DNA from: Bacteroidales bacterium
GTDB taxonomy: Bacteria > Bacteroidota > Bacteroidia > Bacteroidales > P3
Assembly: GCA_016280915.1 (NCBI GenBank)
Contig: JAEEHQ010000100.1
Location: 1 to 59,268 of the forward strand
Direction: 5' to 3'
Length of the DNA: 59,268 nt
Part shown: one piece after another, positions 23,701-33,687 of the stretch
How positions within the stretch are numbered: the stretch's first letter is position 1
Layout of the letters: each line of letters starts with the position of its first letter
Position numbers and translations under genes: made by a program
Notes under the pieces: model-generated
The model's input: only the letters and a program-made list of their open reading frames with translations
Databases searched by the model: none
Told to the model about the DNA's origin: nothing

Positions 23701-23972
23701 ACAATCGAGAGGTTGTCCTGCGAGGTGGAGGTGATGTTCTTCAAGCCGTCCACCGAGTTGAGCGAGTTCTCGATGATTTTGGTGATGTTGGTCTCTATGT
23801 CGCTGGCATTGGCGCCGGCATAGGTGGTCATCACGGTCACGTAGGGCGGGTCCATCTCGGGCATCTGGTCGATAGGCAGCCGCGAGAGGGAGAAGAGGCC
23901 TAAGATGACGATGGCCACAAATATCAGGCCCGTGGTGATGGGCTTGTTGATAGCTGTTTTGTATATTGCCAT
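20796..23972 (-). CDS. RND efflux pump, AcrB/HAE1 family inner-membrane transporter
   Basis: The 1058-residue protein has the RND plan: helix 1 (GLIFVAIVILGLF), porter domain, helices 2-6, second periplasmic domain and helices 8-12. The proton-relay aspartates are in GMVVDDAIVVLENI of helix 4. The early motif SRLPIDQMPEMDPPYV and the docking region fit the multidrug HAE1 branch. The absence of the metal-binding methionine pattern argues against CusA. It works with the adaptor and TolC-like genes just upstream as a tripartite pump driven by protons. Spacing to the adaptor is 18 bp, so they are co-transcribed. Substrates cannot be read from sequence; drugs, bile salts or lipids are typical. Confidence 0.96.
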   Translation of the reverse strand: MAIYKTAINKPITTGLIFVAIVILGLFSLSRLPIDQMPEMDPPYVTVMTTYAGANASDIETNITKIIENSLNSVDGLKNITSTSQDNLSIVSLEFEWGSDLDEALNDIRSYVDLLYDNLPDGVSRPTILKLNSSAMPVLVYGFTAKESYPGLDKILEDNVTNELNRVNGIGNISVSGAPERYIYIDLDPRQLEAYHLSVEAVGSAISSNNLDVASGTVKMGKEQYQMRVKSEYEESAEINDIMVANVAGKPIYVRDLATVRDTIKDLSLDEKINGHDGARMTISKQTGANTVAIAREVHAKLAQIQKELPPDIQTTLIRDESEEIENAISGLFSSIFYALLFVVLVVLIFLGNWRSTIIIGLTIPISLVTSFIYLLLADSSLNIISLASLTVAIGMVVDDAIVVLENITKHVERGESPREAAIYATNEVWTSVIATTLVIVAVFVPLTMLPGMAGILFKELGWIVTIVVCVSTATAISLIPMLSSLLLKEKPFFLTKLEEEEYKRKHQEKTFSWENTFGKWFAAIERWYAGVLTWALHHKRITLLVAFAVFVASLIPLFTGKIGMDYMKDQDNGRISITAELQRGTRIEETLKTARKMEADIDELFGDMVLGTSTSAGSNDDAGFAALFNSTTNNKISMNVRCVKKYDRDLTIFQMQEMLRKKFAEYPELNRVIVSEGGMGGGNNRLSIEVYGYDFDQSYQFAQELIRRVQANVAGARDCNISRDEDRAELKIVFDKEKLAYHGLTSAAVATSVRYRVYGMNCGFLKEDGDEYNIVCRLKENYRSSITDIEELPLTTATGQTIKLKELARVEEYWVPPTIQRKNRQRYLTVSVTPFGASLGEVAQGVQAEIDKMNLPQGIHTHLGGSYEDQQENTRNMGILALLIIMLVYIVMASQFESFSKPFIIMFSIPFAITGVILALLITGTNLDMVGSLGIILLIGIVVKNGIVLVDYINLMRERGMKLYEAIAASGQSRLRPVLMTAFTTILGMVPMATSRAEGSELWTTLGIVVIGGLLVSTIVTLVVVPVLYGIFERRDEADKLARKRKKFIFMNIELEK

Positions 23973-23990
23973 AATGCTATAGAAGGAGTT

Positions 23991-25028
23991 TTAGAGGGAG
24001 TCGGTAACTATTTCGAGGGGGCTTCCGTCTACCAGACGGCCCATGCCGGTAACGACGAGCTGGTCGCCTTCTTTCAACTCACCGGGCTGCATGGGGATGA
24101 TTTCGATGCGGTCGTCGTAGCGTTGGCCAAGGGTGACGGCCACACGGTGGGCCTCACCGTCTTTGTAAGTGAAGACATAACGGTCGTTGCTGCCCGTGAG
24201 CTTCAGCACGCTCTGATAGGGAACCACGATGGCATCTACTTCGCCTAAGGCCAGTTTGGTCTTGACGTACATGCCAGGACGTATTTTTTCGCCTCCATTG
24301 GGAATGTTGAGCTTGCATTGGAAGGTATGGGTGTTAGGATCGACGGTGGGATATACGATTTCGATGGTGGCGGGGAAAGTTTGGTTGGGGTAGATCTCGC
24401 TGACGATGTCGAGTTTCATGCCTTGTTTCACCAGGGGAAAATAGCTCTCAGGTACATTGATGAGGGCTTTGAGGCGGCTGATTTGGGTTAGGGTGAGGAT
24501 GGGGGCTCCGGTGTACATCTCGCCGTCCTCGTAGTTCTTGGCACTCACGACGCCATTGAACTGAGCTTTTACGAAGGTGTTCTCGTTCTGAAAACGCTCG
24601 GTTTCCACCAGCTGGTCATACTGTGCCTTAGTCTGGTCGTAAACCTGTTGGCTGATGTTGCCGGCGGCTTTCAGCTCGGCCACACGGTCGAGCTCCACTT
24701 TAAGGCTGGCGAGGTTGATGCGGGTAGTGTTGAGCTGGGTTTGGTCCATACGCACCAGCGGGGATCCTTTGCTCACGCGACTGCCCACCTCCACGTAGAT
24801 GTGCTCGATGTGGCCGGTGATACTGGGTGAGACATTCATAGTCTCGTAGCCCTCGAGTGTGGTGGAAAGTTCGATGGTTTTTGCGATACGCTCGGATTGG
24901 AGCAGCTGCACTTTTACTTTCTCGGCCTCCTTCTGCTGGGAGGGTGTGGCTTGTTGCTGTTTGCCACCGCAGGCAGCCAGGCTGAACAGAGCCAGGCAGA
25001 GGGCAGCAAATTGGAATGCTTTGTTCAT
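23991..25028 (-). CDS. RND efflux periplasmic adaptor (membrane fusion protein)
   Basis: The 345-residue lipoprotein has a lipobox (LFSLAACGG, Cys about residue 20), then the adaptor order: beta-barrel and lipoyl half-motifs (GHIEHIYVEVGSRVSKGSPLVRMD, and later FVKAQFNGVVSAKNYEDGEMY), a short alpha-helical hairpin between them (about 100-145), and a membrane-proximal domain ending in DGSPLEIVTDSL. It bridges the inner-membrane pump and the outer-membrane channel in the periplasm. It is second in the structural gene order and lies 51 bp behind the channel gene. The family is HlyD/AcrA-like. Confidence 0.95.
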   Translation of the reverse strand: MNKAFQFAALCLALFSLAACGGKQQQATPSQQKEAEKVKVQLLQSERIAKTIELSTTLEGYETMNVSPSITGHIEHIYVEVGSRVSKGSPLVRMDQTQLNTTRINLASLKVELDRVAELKAAGNISQQVYDQTKAQYDQLVETERFQNENTFVKAQFNGVVSAKNYEDGEMYTGAPILTLTQISRLKALINVPESYFPLVKQGMKLDIVSEIYPNQTFPATIEIVYPTVDPNTHTFQCKLNIPNGGEKIRPGMYVKTKLALGEVDAIVVPYQSVLKLTGSNDRYVFTYKDGEAHRVAVTLGQRYDDRIEIIPMQPGELKEGDQLVVTGMGRLVDGSPLEIVTDSL

Positions 25029-25079
25029 ATTATGTTATAATTTTTTATTATCGAAAAATGGGGTAGTAGGTGGATGTTG

Positions 25080-26381
25080 TTATTTGTCTTTTCCAAGAAG
25101 ATTTTCGAGGGCTATCTGGGCGGTGACGACTTCCATGACGGCCTGCACGTAATTGCTTTGAGCGGTAATGAAGTCGGTGCTGGCATTGGTTACCTCGAGG
25201 TTGCTGGCATAGCCGATGCGGTATTTGTTGCTGATGTTGTCGAGCACACGCTTGGTGACGGACAGGTTTTCTTTCTGTATTTGGTAGCTCTCGATGGCGG
25301 AGATGAGGTTGTAGCAGTCTTGGTTGAACTGGACCTGCAGGGCATCCTCGGTTTGCTGCTTTGTATTTGCGTTCTCCTGTTGTGAAATCTTGGCCTGACG
25401 GATGGCAGCAAGACGGCTGCCACTTTGGAAAATGGGCAGGTTGATGGAGGCTCCAACCATCTGTGGCGGGGTCATGTTCATGCCTTCCTCCCTGCCGAAG
25501 TAGGTCTTGGCGTTGTACTGGTAGAAAGCGGTGACGGTGGGTGTGAATTGCAGCCAGGCATTGGTTACCTGCATTTGGGAGAGTTTTTCGTTTTCTTCGA
25601 GCAGCTGGTAGTTGTAGTTGTCTTGCATGTTAAAACCGCCCATGGTGAGTCGGGCAGCCTCATCCACATTCATTACCTGTTCGAGCGGGGTTGTGAGCAC
25701 CAACTGCGTGTTGCCGTCGGCACCTAATTGCAGGATGAGTGAGCTGTAGAGCATCTTGAGGGCACGGCGGTTGGAGGTGATGCTGTTGCGAAGGGTGGCA
25801 ACTTGGACGCTGAGTTTGTCGAGCTCGATGGACTCGACGGCTCCTGCCTGCACGCTCTTGCGGGTGGCCTCTTGTAAGGTGAGCATGTTGCCGAGGGTGG
25901 AGTCGAGCAGACTCACTACCTCCTCCATTACCAGGATCGAGGTGTAGACGCTCTTCACACCTGTGCGCGTGGTGAGTTCGCTCTGACGCTGATTGATGTC
26001 ACTCATTTTGACGGAGATGTCGTTCATGAGGGTGCCCATGATTTGCGAGGCCGAGAGTGCCACCGATGCCGTCATGGCAAAGGTGCCGTAAGGATTCAAG
26101 GGGATGGAAATCCCATTCATGAAGCTCATCTCGTACCCCAGCATGTTGCTGTAATCGAACGAAGAGGAGACTTGTGGTAGCATAGAGCTGAGGGTCTGCC
26201 ATTTGGCGGCTTCTGCTTTCTGTACGTCAAGGCTGGCGTTCTGTAGTGAGTAGTTGTGCTGGACGGCATACTGCTGTGATTCAGATAGAGATAGCCGTAG
26301 CGTTTCGGCATTCTGAGCCTGAAGGGTGGAAAGTCCCAAGGCGGAGAATAGTAACGCGAAGAAGAGTTGCTTTACTTTCAT
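25080..26381 (-). CDS. TolC-like outer-membrane efflux channel
   Basis: The 433-residue protein has a signal peptide (cut near LQAQNA) and two outer-membrane-efflux repeats rich in long coiled helices, for example LSESQQYAVQHNYSLQNASL at the start and NLSVTKRVLDNISNKYRIGY near the C-terminus, a typical family block. It forms the exit duct of the tripartite pump with the adaptor and RND genes. It begins 5 bp after the tetR stop, so regulator and pump are one operon. No N-terminal lipobox is seen, unlike OprM/CusC-type channels. Confidence 0.93.
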   Translation of the reverse strand: MKVKQLFFALLFSALGLSTLQAQNAETLRLSLSESQQYAVQHNYSLQNASLDVQKAEAAKWQTLSSMLPQVSSSFDYSNMLGYEMSFMNGISIPLNPYGTFAMTASVALSASQIMGTLMNDISVKMSDINQRQSELTTRTGVKSVYTSILVMEEVVSLLDSTLGNMLTLQEATRKSVQAGAVESIELDKLSVQVATLRNSITSNRRALKMLYSSLILQLGADGNTQLVLTTPLEQVMNVDEAARLTMGGFNMQDNYNYQLLEENEKLSQMQVTNAWLQFTPTVTAFYQYNAKTYFGREEGMNMTPPQMVGASINLPIFQSGSRLAAIRQAKISQQENANTKQQTEDALQVQFNQDCYNLISAIESYQIQKENLSVTKRVLDNISNKYRIGYASNLEVTNASTDFITAQSNYVQAVMEVVTAQIALENLLGKDK

Positions 26382-26386
26382 TATTA

Positions 26387-27037
26387 TTATTCTATATGAT
26401 TATTTATCTCGTTTTTGTTGAATAACTGCTGGAAGCGTTCTTTTTGTGCATCGTAGCGCAGGATGGCATCGGTGGTCATGAGGCCACGCATGTAGGTGTA
26501 TAGGGTTTCTCGCACATTGAGAAGCCATTCGTCTTTTTGTGTTTTACTGGATTCGCTACGGCAGGAGTGCATGTAAGTGGCGATGGTGTTGAAGACTTGG
26601 TTGAGGTCGACATTAGGTCGCAAGATGCCTTTAAGCTGTGCCTCTTCGAGTGCTTTGGACAGCTCTTGGTGAAACAGCTGGGTGTGTTTTTGCGAGAAGT
26701 ATTCGTAGATTTCAGGGTAGTAGCGCTGAATGTCTTCTTGGAAGGTGTCGTATTTGTGGTTGGCTACAGCGGTGTTGTGCATCAAGTAGAGAGCCAACAG
26801 AATGGGTTCATCCACCTGGCTGTTGAGGTGATTACGGTTGACCTCCATCTCGTCGTGAATGGTATTGATGCAGGCTTTGAGCAGTTCTTTTTTGTTGGCG
26901 AAAATCTCATAAAGGGTGCGCTTGGAGATGTGCATAGAGGTGGCAATGTAGTCCATTGTAACTCGCTTGCACCCATCTTTTAAGAAGAGTTCGGTGGCTG
27001 TTTTGATTATTTTTTCTTTGGTCTCTTCTATTTCCAT
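26387..27037 (-). CDS. TetR-family transcriptional regulator of the efflux operon
   Basis: The 216-residue protein starts with a TetR DNA-binding domain: KEKIIKTATELFLKDGCKRVTMDYIATSMHISKRTLYEIFANKKEL (shown in the family as one block; the HTH covers about residues 28-50). The C-terminal ligand domain is helical and family-specific. As first gene of the pump operon it is very likely a local repressor that also controls its own synthesis; the palindrome at 27129-27155 over the promoter is a good operator candidate. Ligand unknown, perhaps a pump substrate. Confidence 0.93.
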   Translation of the reverse strand: MEIEETKEKIIKTATELFLKDGCKRVTMDYIATSMHISKRTLYEIFANKKELLKACINTIHDEMEVNRNHLNSQVDEPILLALYLMHNTAVANHKYDTFQEDIQRYYPEIYEYFSQKHTQLFHQELSKALEEAQLKGILRPNVDLNQVFNTIATYMHSCRSESSKTQKDEWLLNVRETLYTYMRGLMTTDAILRYDAQKERFQQLFNKNEINNHIE

Positions 27038-27111
27038 TAATATTGTTTCTTATTGAATTCCAATTAGATATTTGAACTAATTGTTGTCTATGGGATTGTC
27101 AAAAACGCATG

Positions 27112-27142
27112 CAAAGATATAGAAAAAACTTTGAAAACTAAA
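27112..27142 (-). promoter_or_regulatory. promoter of the tetR-efflux operon
   Basis: On the minus strand, TATCTTTG (27112-27119) matches the -7 consensus and TTTA (27139-27142) lies 19 bp upstream as a 3-of-4 -33 box. Transcription would begin near 27106, about 70 nt before the tetR ATG. Confidence 0.6.
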
Positions 27143-27155
27143 CCAGTTTCCAAAG
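27129..27155. promoter_or_regulatory. candidate TetR operator palindrome
   Basis: CTTTGAAAACT (27129-27139) and AGTTTCCAAAG (27145-27155) pair with one mismatch around a 5-bp centre. The palindrome covers the -33 box of the tetR promoter, where a bound repressor would block RNA polymerase. The remaining sequence of the 353-bp gap (27156-27390) is AT-rich and shows nothing else I recognise. Confidence 0.55.
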
Positions 27156-27390
27156 TTTTATAGTTTTTTAAGGTGGTTCCTACAAATGAGTCTACTTTAG
27201 ATACCTCAAAAGTTCAATAAAGATTAAAATAAACAATTGATATTCAACTGTTTTTTGCAAAAAAAGTATCGAAGAGAACTTTTTAAAATGGACTCATAAA
27301 TTGCTCTCGAAGTATTGAGATGTTAGTAGCACTCAATTAAAAAGCTTCACAAATGCATGCTGAAGAGAATCTCCCTTAGCATCGTGTTAC

Positions 27391-27687
27391 TTATTTGCGC
27401 TTGGTTGCCTTGCGCTCGGGGATAGGTTGGATGTTGGAGCGGGCGACTTTGATTTGGGTGCCTTGGGCAATTTCGAGGGTGATGTGGGAAGGGTTGTTGT
27501 TGACCACGGTGCCATGGATGCCGCCTGCGGTCATCACTTCATCGCCTGGTTTGAGACTGTCGCGATAGGATGCCTCTTTCTTGGCCTGTTGGCTCTGGGG
27601 GCGGATGAGGAAGAAATAGAACACGGCAATCATTGCCACAATCATGATGATGGTTTTCCAACCATTGGTAATGTCTAATAGAATCAT
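27391..27687 (-). CDS. yajC: preprotein translocase subunit YajC
   Basis: YajC is a small partner of SecDF-SecYEG at the inner membrane. The 98-residue product has one membrane helix (IIMIVAMIAVFYFFLIRPQSQ), with the family hallmark FFLIRPQ at its end, then DSLKPGDEVMTAGGIHGTV, the conserved soluble block, and a basic C-terminus. Length and order are normal. It is transcribed away from the chromate-transporter genes, with about 75 bp between the start codons. Its usual neighbours in other Bacteroidota (coaE, nusB) are not on this side. Confidence 0.95.
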   Translation of the reverse strand: MILLDITNGWKTIIMIVAMIAVFYFFLIRPQSQQAKKEASYRDSLKPGDEVMTAGGIHGTVVNNNPSHITLEIAQGTQIKVARSNIQPIPERKATKRK

Positions 27688-27766
27688 CTTTATTACAATT
27701 TTTTTTTGATTTATGCGTTACTATGGATGTTGCTGAAAAGACAACAAAAATTATATAACGTAAGTG

Positions 27767-28324
27767 ATGGTAAAATATTGTGAACTTTTTTGGTCTTTTT
27801 TTAAGATTGGCACTTTTACCCTTGGAGGAGGCTATGCCATGATACCGTTGATGGAGCAGGAACTGGTGGACCGCCACGGCTGGCTGTCGCAGGAAGATTT
27901 TTTAGACCAAGTGGCTCTTTCGCAGTCGATGCCGGGTGTGTTGGCGGTGAATATGGCCACTGGGGTGGGCTATAGGCTGAGGGGCTATCGGGGCGCGGCG
28001 GTGGCCATTGTGGCCAATATCATGATGCCCATTGTCTTTATCATTACGTTGGCTATGCTGTACCAATTATTCAAGAGCAACACCCATGTGGTTCATTTCT
28101 TTATGGGGGTGCGTCCTGCTGCGGTGGCATTGATAGCGGCCCCGGTTTTCAAATTGGCCAAGTCAGCACAAGTGACGTGGAGGACGCTGTGGATTCCTGT
28201 TACTTCGGCACTCCTAATCTGGTTGTTGGGAGTAAATCCTGTGTACGTCATATTGGCCGCCATCGTGTTAGGATTATTGTGGAGTAAGATAGGGCCGGGA
28301 ACAAATGAAGATAGGACGAATTGA
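27767..28324 (+). CDS. chromate-transporter-family protein, first half-size subunit
   Basis: About 185 residues corresponding to one CHR domain: ELFWSFFKIGTFTLGGGYAMIPLMEQEL near the start with the conserved GG(G)YAM, then QVALSQSMPGVLAVNMATGVGY, followed by four or five membrane helices. Half-size ChrA proteins act as pairs; the second is the next gene. ATG at 27767 is chosen over the GTG one codon earlier. Family members export chromate or work as anion transporters; in gut or anaerobic bacteria the true substrate is not known, so no chromate resistance is claimed. Confidence 0.9.
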   Translation: MVKYCELFWSFFKIGTFTLGGGYAMIPLMEQELVDRHGWLSQEDFLDQVALSQSMPGVLAVNMATGVGYRLRGYRGAAVAIVANIMMPIVFIITLAMLYQLFKSNTHVVHFFMGVRPAAVALIAAPVFKLAKSAQVTWRTLWIPVTSALLIWLLGVNPVYVILAAIVLGLLWSKIGPGTNEDRTN

Positions 28325-28367
28325 GGATAGAGGATAGCAAAGGATTAATAGCAAAGGATTAAAAGTT

Positions 28368-28943
28368 ATGCTTTTCTTAGAGTTGTTTTGGACTTTCCTG
28401 AAGATTGGCCTCTTCACATTTGGCGGTGGGGCGGCCATGGTTGCCCTGATTCAGAATGAGGTGACGGTGAGTCATTCGTGGCTGAGCACCCAGGAGTTTA
28501 CCGACATCTTGGCCGTGTCGCAGATGACTCCGGGTCCCATCGGTATCAACACGGCCACTTATACTGGCTATACAGCTGTACTTAACGCAGGGTATGGTCA
28601 GGGGCTGGCGGTGGTGGGGGCGATGCTGGCCTCGTTGGCGGTGATTTTGTTGCCCGTGGTGCTGATGTTCGGGGTGGTGCGCTTTCTGCAACGTTATCGC
28701 AACAACCGTTATGTGAACGGTGTTTTCCAGCTCCTGCGTAGGGTAGTGGTGGGCGTGATAGCCGCTGCCGCCCTGCAGTTGGCTACGGTGGAGAGTTTTG
28801 GGGAGCCTGAAGTGAGCCTCCATTTTATTGCCAGCCTGGTTATCTTTGCCACGGTCTTTATCCTCGCGATGCGGAAGAAAAGTCCTATCTGGCTGATGTT
28901 AGGTTCGGGTGCAGTGGGGCTGCTGCTTTACGGATTAGTTTGA
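28368..28943 (+). CDS. chromate-transporter-family protein, second half-size subunit
   Basis: A 191-residue CHR-domain membrane protein, paired with the gene 43 bp upstream. It begins LFLELFWTFLKIGLFTFGGGAAMVALIQ, and has VSQMTPGPIGINTATYTGY, the second conserved block. The short gap before it holds repeated AGGAT-type words. The 3' end overlaps the end of the convergent aroA gene by 59 bp. The two subunits are expected to pack as an antiparallel pair in the inner membrane. Substrate not determined by sequence. Confidence 0.9.
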   Translation: MLFLELFWTFLKIGLFTFGGGAAMVALIQNEVTVSHSWLSTQEFTDILAVSQMTPGPIGINTATYTGYTAVLNAGYGQGLAVVGAMLASLAVILLPVVLMFGVVRFLQRYRNNRYVNGVFQLLRRVVVGVIAAAALQLATVESFGEPEVSLHFIASLVIFATVFILAMRKKSPIWLMLGSGAVGLLLYGLV

Positions 28944-30149
28944 GTTGCTCCCAAAATTGTGGGAAAGATTTGCTGACGACAGTGGGGTCGTCGATGGTGA
29001 GGTCTGGATACCGGAGAGACAGGATGCCAAAGGCCATGGCGATTCGGTGGTCGTTGTGAGAGTTTATCGGCTGGGAGGCATGAAGCTCGGAGGGCGTGAT
29101 GACGGCTACGCGATTGGAGAAGGTCATGCGGCCTCCCATCTTCTTCAGTTCGGCCTGGAGGGCCGAGAGCCTGTCGGATTCCTTGAAGCGGAGGTTTTTG
29201 GCTCCTTTGAGGCGGGCATGTATGCCTAATGCCGCACAGGTGGTGACCACAGCAGGCACCAGGTCGGGATAGTCGAGGAAGTTGTACTCGAAGGTGTCGT
29301 CGTGCATGCCCGTGCCTTGGATGGTGATGGAATGGGTATGGGTGTGGTAGGGTGACTTTACTTCGAGCGTCTTCACCCCGAAGTGTTGGAAGATTTCGGC
29401 AACCGCTTTGTCGCCTTGTTTTGAAGCTAGGGAGAGTCCCTGCATGCGGATTCTTAAGCCGGGCAGCAAGGCAGCTGCAGCATAGATGTAGGATGCCGCA
29501 CTCCAGTCGCGTTCGATTTCAATGACTTTGCGCTGCTGTATCTTGGCGGCAGCAATGGGTTCGACACGATAGACACGTTGGTTGGCACTGACGGTGGAGA
29601 CGAAACCGGCTTGGTGCAGTATGTCGCGCGTGAGCTCGATATAGGGACGCGAGGAGGCACGGCCGGTGAGGGTGAGGGTGATGCCGTTGGGCAAGAGTGG
29701 TCCCACCAGCATCATGGCACTGACGAACTGGCTGCTGGAAACAGGGTCGATTTCGGCCATCTTATGGTCGGGGGTGCATCCCGTGATGCAGACAGGGAGG
29801 AAGCCCTCTTGGCCACTACACACGATGTTGCACCCCAATCCGCGCAGGCAGTTGATGAGCGGGGCCATGGGACGTTGGAGCAGGCGGTCGTCGCCTGAGA
29901 GGGTGTGTCGGCCAGGGGTGAAGGCCAGCAGGGCCATTATGAAACGGGCCACTGTGCCGGCATTGTGGCAATAGTAGTGATTGGAATGGCCGCTCCGGAG
30001 CTGCGACAGCAAGGTTTGGAGCAGTTGGGTGTCGTCGGCCTCGGATAGTTTGCGCAGGATGAATGGCGAGCCAGCCACATGGTTGAGCAGGAGCCACCGG
30101 TTGCTGATGCTCTTGGATGCCGGCAGGAGGATGTGGAGGTCGTTGGTCT

Positions 30150-30153
<4 letters not shown>
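28885..30153 (-). CDS. aroA: 3-phosphoshikimate 1-carboxyvinyltransferase (EPSP synthase)
   Basis: AroA joins PEP to shikimate 3-phosphate in the route to chorismate and aromatic amino acids. The 422-residue product has ASKSISNRWLLLN at the start (substrate-binding Lys and Ser), NAGTVARFIMALLAF in place of the usual GNAGTAMRPL loop, the S3P-binding SSSQFVSAMM, and DHRIAMAFG near the end. The divergent NAGTVARF loop is typical of the Bacteroidota branch. Its start overlaps the stop of the sigma-54 activator gene by 4 bp (ATGA), so they are translationally coupled. The last 20 codons overlap the convergent transporter gene. Confidence 0.95.
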
Positions 30154-31442
<1,289 letters not shown>

Positions 31443-31493
31443 GGGTTGACTTTTTTTAGATGGGGATGTTGTTATGAATGAAGTAGATGGGGA

Positions 31494-33548
31494 TTATGCA
31501 AATACGCGGCCTAATTTGTCGCAAATGGTTTTGCGCAAGTTGGTGAGATGTTGGCGTTCGGATAGGAGAATCATCATGTCGTCGTCGTTCTTGCATTCGC
31601 GCAATTGGAAGCTGTTGGCCTCCAGTTTTTGGTCGATTTTTTTCTGTTTGAAGGTAAGAATGGACTGGTCGAGGTCTTCCTTGAGGTGGGTGTCGATTTG
31701 GGGCACGGCAATGTGCTTCTTTTCATACCATTGCTTGCTGATGGAGTAGGCGTTGATCATCAACGACAAGGCTGTGTTGCGTAGCAGGCTGTCTTGGTGC
31801 ATGGCAAAGAGGTTGGCATCGGGCAGGGGTTGTTGCTGGTAGACAGATTGGCGGAAGAGGTCGAAGATGCGCTGGTAGGTTGGGTTGTCGAACTGTAATT
31901 CGTCGGTGCATACTTCGTCAACAATCACTTCGGCAATGGTGGTCATGACCTCGGTTGGCTCGTCATTGTCATTGAGGACTTGAATGGAGACTTGCCTGCT
32001 ACCATAGTTGAGCAGGAGCGCGATAAGGTGCTTCTCTTGCGCCTCGGCGGGATGTTGTGTGGGCAGTATCTGGACAGGGGCGGTGTGGCTGCTGGCAATA
32101 GGGGAGAGGTCGTAGTCGTCTGCATCGGGCATCAGCGGAGGTGGTAAGTTGGGGGTTGGCTCAGCGGATTGTGCAGCGGTTGAGGATTGCTGTTGCTGTG
32201 CTTGCTGTTGGCGGCGGTTCTCCTCTTTCCATGCTCGCTGTGCATTGCCAGCCATCGTTTTGGCCAGCTCCTGTGTGAGAATCTGTTCGGACATGTGGAG
32301 CTTGAAGGCAGTCTGACTGATGTATTCCTGCCGCTCGAGCATATCGGGCACCAAGGCGATGGTGTGTACAATCTCTTTGAGGACCTGGGTCTTGCGGATG
32401 GGGTCGTTCTGAACGTCGTCGAGGAGTACGCGGGTCTTGAATTTGACAAAGTTTTCCTCGTGGGTGGCAAGATACTCCTGCAACTGGGTGGAGCCATACT
32501 TTTGGGCATAGCTGTCGGGGTCTTCGCCATCGGGAAAGAGCACCACGCGGACATGCATGCCCTCTTCGAAGAGTAAGTTGACGGCTCGCAAGGCAGCCTT
32601 AATACCAGCAGAGTCGCCATCGTAGAGAACGGTGACGTTGGGCGTGTAGCGCTTGATGAGGCGTATCTGCTCGATGGTGAGAGAGGTGCCACAAGAGGCC
32701 ACGGTATTGCAGACGCCACTCTGATGCATCGACACAACATCGACGTTACCTTCGACAAGATAGCATTTGTCGGCCTTGCTGATGGCGTTCTTGGCCTGGA
32801 AAAGCCCATAGAGGATGTGGCTTTTGTTGTAGATGTCAGAGTCGGGGGAGTTGACATATTTGGCTGCCTGCTTTTCCTTGGACAGGATGCGGCCGCTGAA
32901 GCCCATCACACGGCCTGAAATGCTGAAAATGGGAAACATCACGCGGCCACGGAAACGGTCGTAGGTCTTGCCATCCTCTTTGAAGATGGTGAGACCGGTT
33001 TTATCTAAAACTTGGTCGGAATAGCCATTCTGGCGGGCGTGGTCGGTGAAGTCGCTCCACTGGTCCTTGCAGTAACCCAGTCCGAAGGTCTTGATGATTT
33101 CGTCGCTCATGCCACGCTGGTGGAAATAGCTGAGGCCAATGGCACGGCCCATCTCGTCGTTGAAAAGCAGGTCGGCAAAATATTTCTGGGCAAACTCACT
33201 CACATGGAACAGGCTGTCGCGCTCGTTCTGACGCTCTTTCTGCTCCTGGGTCATTTCCTCTTCCTCTATCGGGATGTTGTATTTGCGGGCCAAGTAGCGC
33301 AATGCTTCGGGGTAGGTGTAGTGCTCGTGTTCCATAAGGAACCCCACAGCATTGCCTGACTTGCCACAGCCAAAACATTTGAAGATGCCTTTGCTGGGAG
33401 AGACATAAAAAGAGGGAGTTTTCTCGTTGTGGAAAGGGCAGCAGCCAATATGGTTAGCACCCCTTTTTTTGAGCGACACAAACTCACCCACCACCTCTTC
33501 GATATGGGTGGCATCCATGATGCGGTCGATGGTCTCCTTATTAATCAT
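31494..33548 (-). CDS. dnaG: DNA primase
   Basis: DnaG makes RNA primers for replication. The 684-residue protein starts with the CHC2 zinc-binding domain (CCPFHNEKTPSFYV then CFGCGKSGN), has the catalytic TOPRIM fold (YLVEGNVDVVSMHQSG, with Glu, and VLYDGDSAGIKAALRA, with the DxD-like Asp pair), and a longer C-terminal part with a Gln-rich linker (about 435-455) and the helicase-binding helical domain. Length is typical for the phylum. A -7-like element lies 49-56 bp upstream. Confidence 0.97.
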   Translation of the reverse strand: MINKETIDRIMDATHIEEVVGEFVSLKKRGANHIGCCPFHNEKTPSFYVSPSKGIFKCFGCGKSGNAVGFLMEHEHYTYPEALRYLARKYNIPIEEEEMTQEQKERQNERDSLFHVSEFAQKYFADLLFNDEMGRAIGLSYFHQRGMSDEIIKTFGLGYCKDQWSDFTDHARQNGYSDQVLDKTGLTIFKEDGKTYDRFRGRVMFPIFSISGRVMGFSGRILSKEKQAAKYVNSPDSDIYNKSHILYGLFQAKNAISKADKCYLVEGNVDVVSMHQSGVCNTVASCGTSLTIEQIRLIKRYTPNVTVLYDGDSAGIKAALRAVNLLFEEGMHVRVVLFPDGEDPDSYAQKYGSTQLQEYLATHEENFVKFKTRVLLDDVQNDPIRKTQVLKEIVHTIALVPDMLERQEYISQTAFKLHMSEQILTQELAKTMAGNAQRAWKEENRRQQQAQQQQSSTAAQSAEPTPNLPPPLMPDADDYDLSPIASSHTAPVQILPTQHPAEAQEKHLIALLLNYGSRQVSIQVLNDNDEPTEVMTTIAEVIVDEVCTDELQFDNPTYQRIFDLFRQSVYQQQPLPDANLFAMHQDSLLRNTALSLMINAYSISKQWYEKKHIAVPQIDTHLKEDLDQSILTFKQKKIDQKLEANSFQLRECKNDDDMMILLSERQHLTNLRKTICDKLGRVFA

Positions 33549-33596
33549 CTGTTTACGTGACGGTTTAAAGGAATATTTATTCTAGAATCCAAATTG

Positions 33597-33604
33597 CAAA
33601 AATA
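33597..33604 (-). promoter_or_regulatory. dnaG -7 element (TATTTTTG)
   Basis: Full match to TAnnTTTG on the minus strand, placing the transcript start about 40 nt before the dnaG ATG. A TTTG box is present upstream, but only 14 bp away, shorter than usual. Confidence 0.45.
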
Positions 33605-33687
33605 CTAAAAAAATCTGACAAAATGGCAGTTTTTTTATGGGATTTCTTTTTGAGAAGATGGTGTTTTGAAGAAACAGAGGGGAGAGG

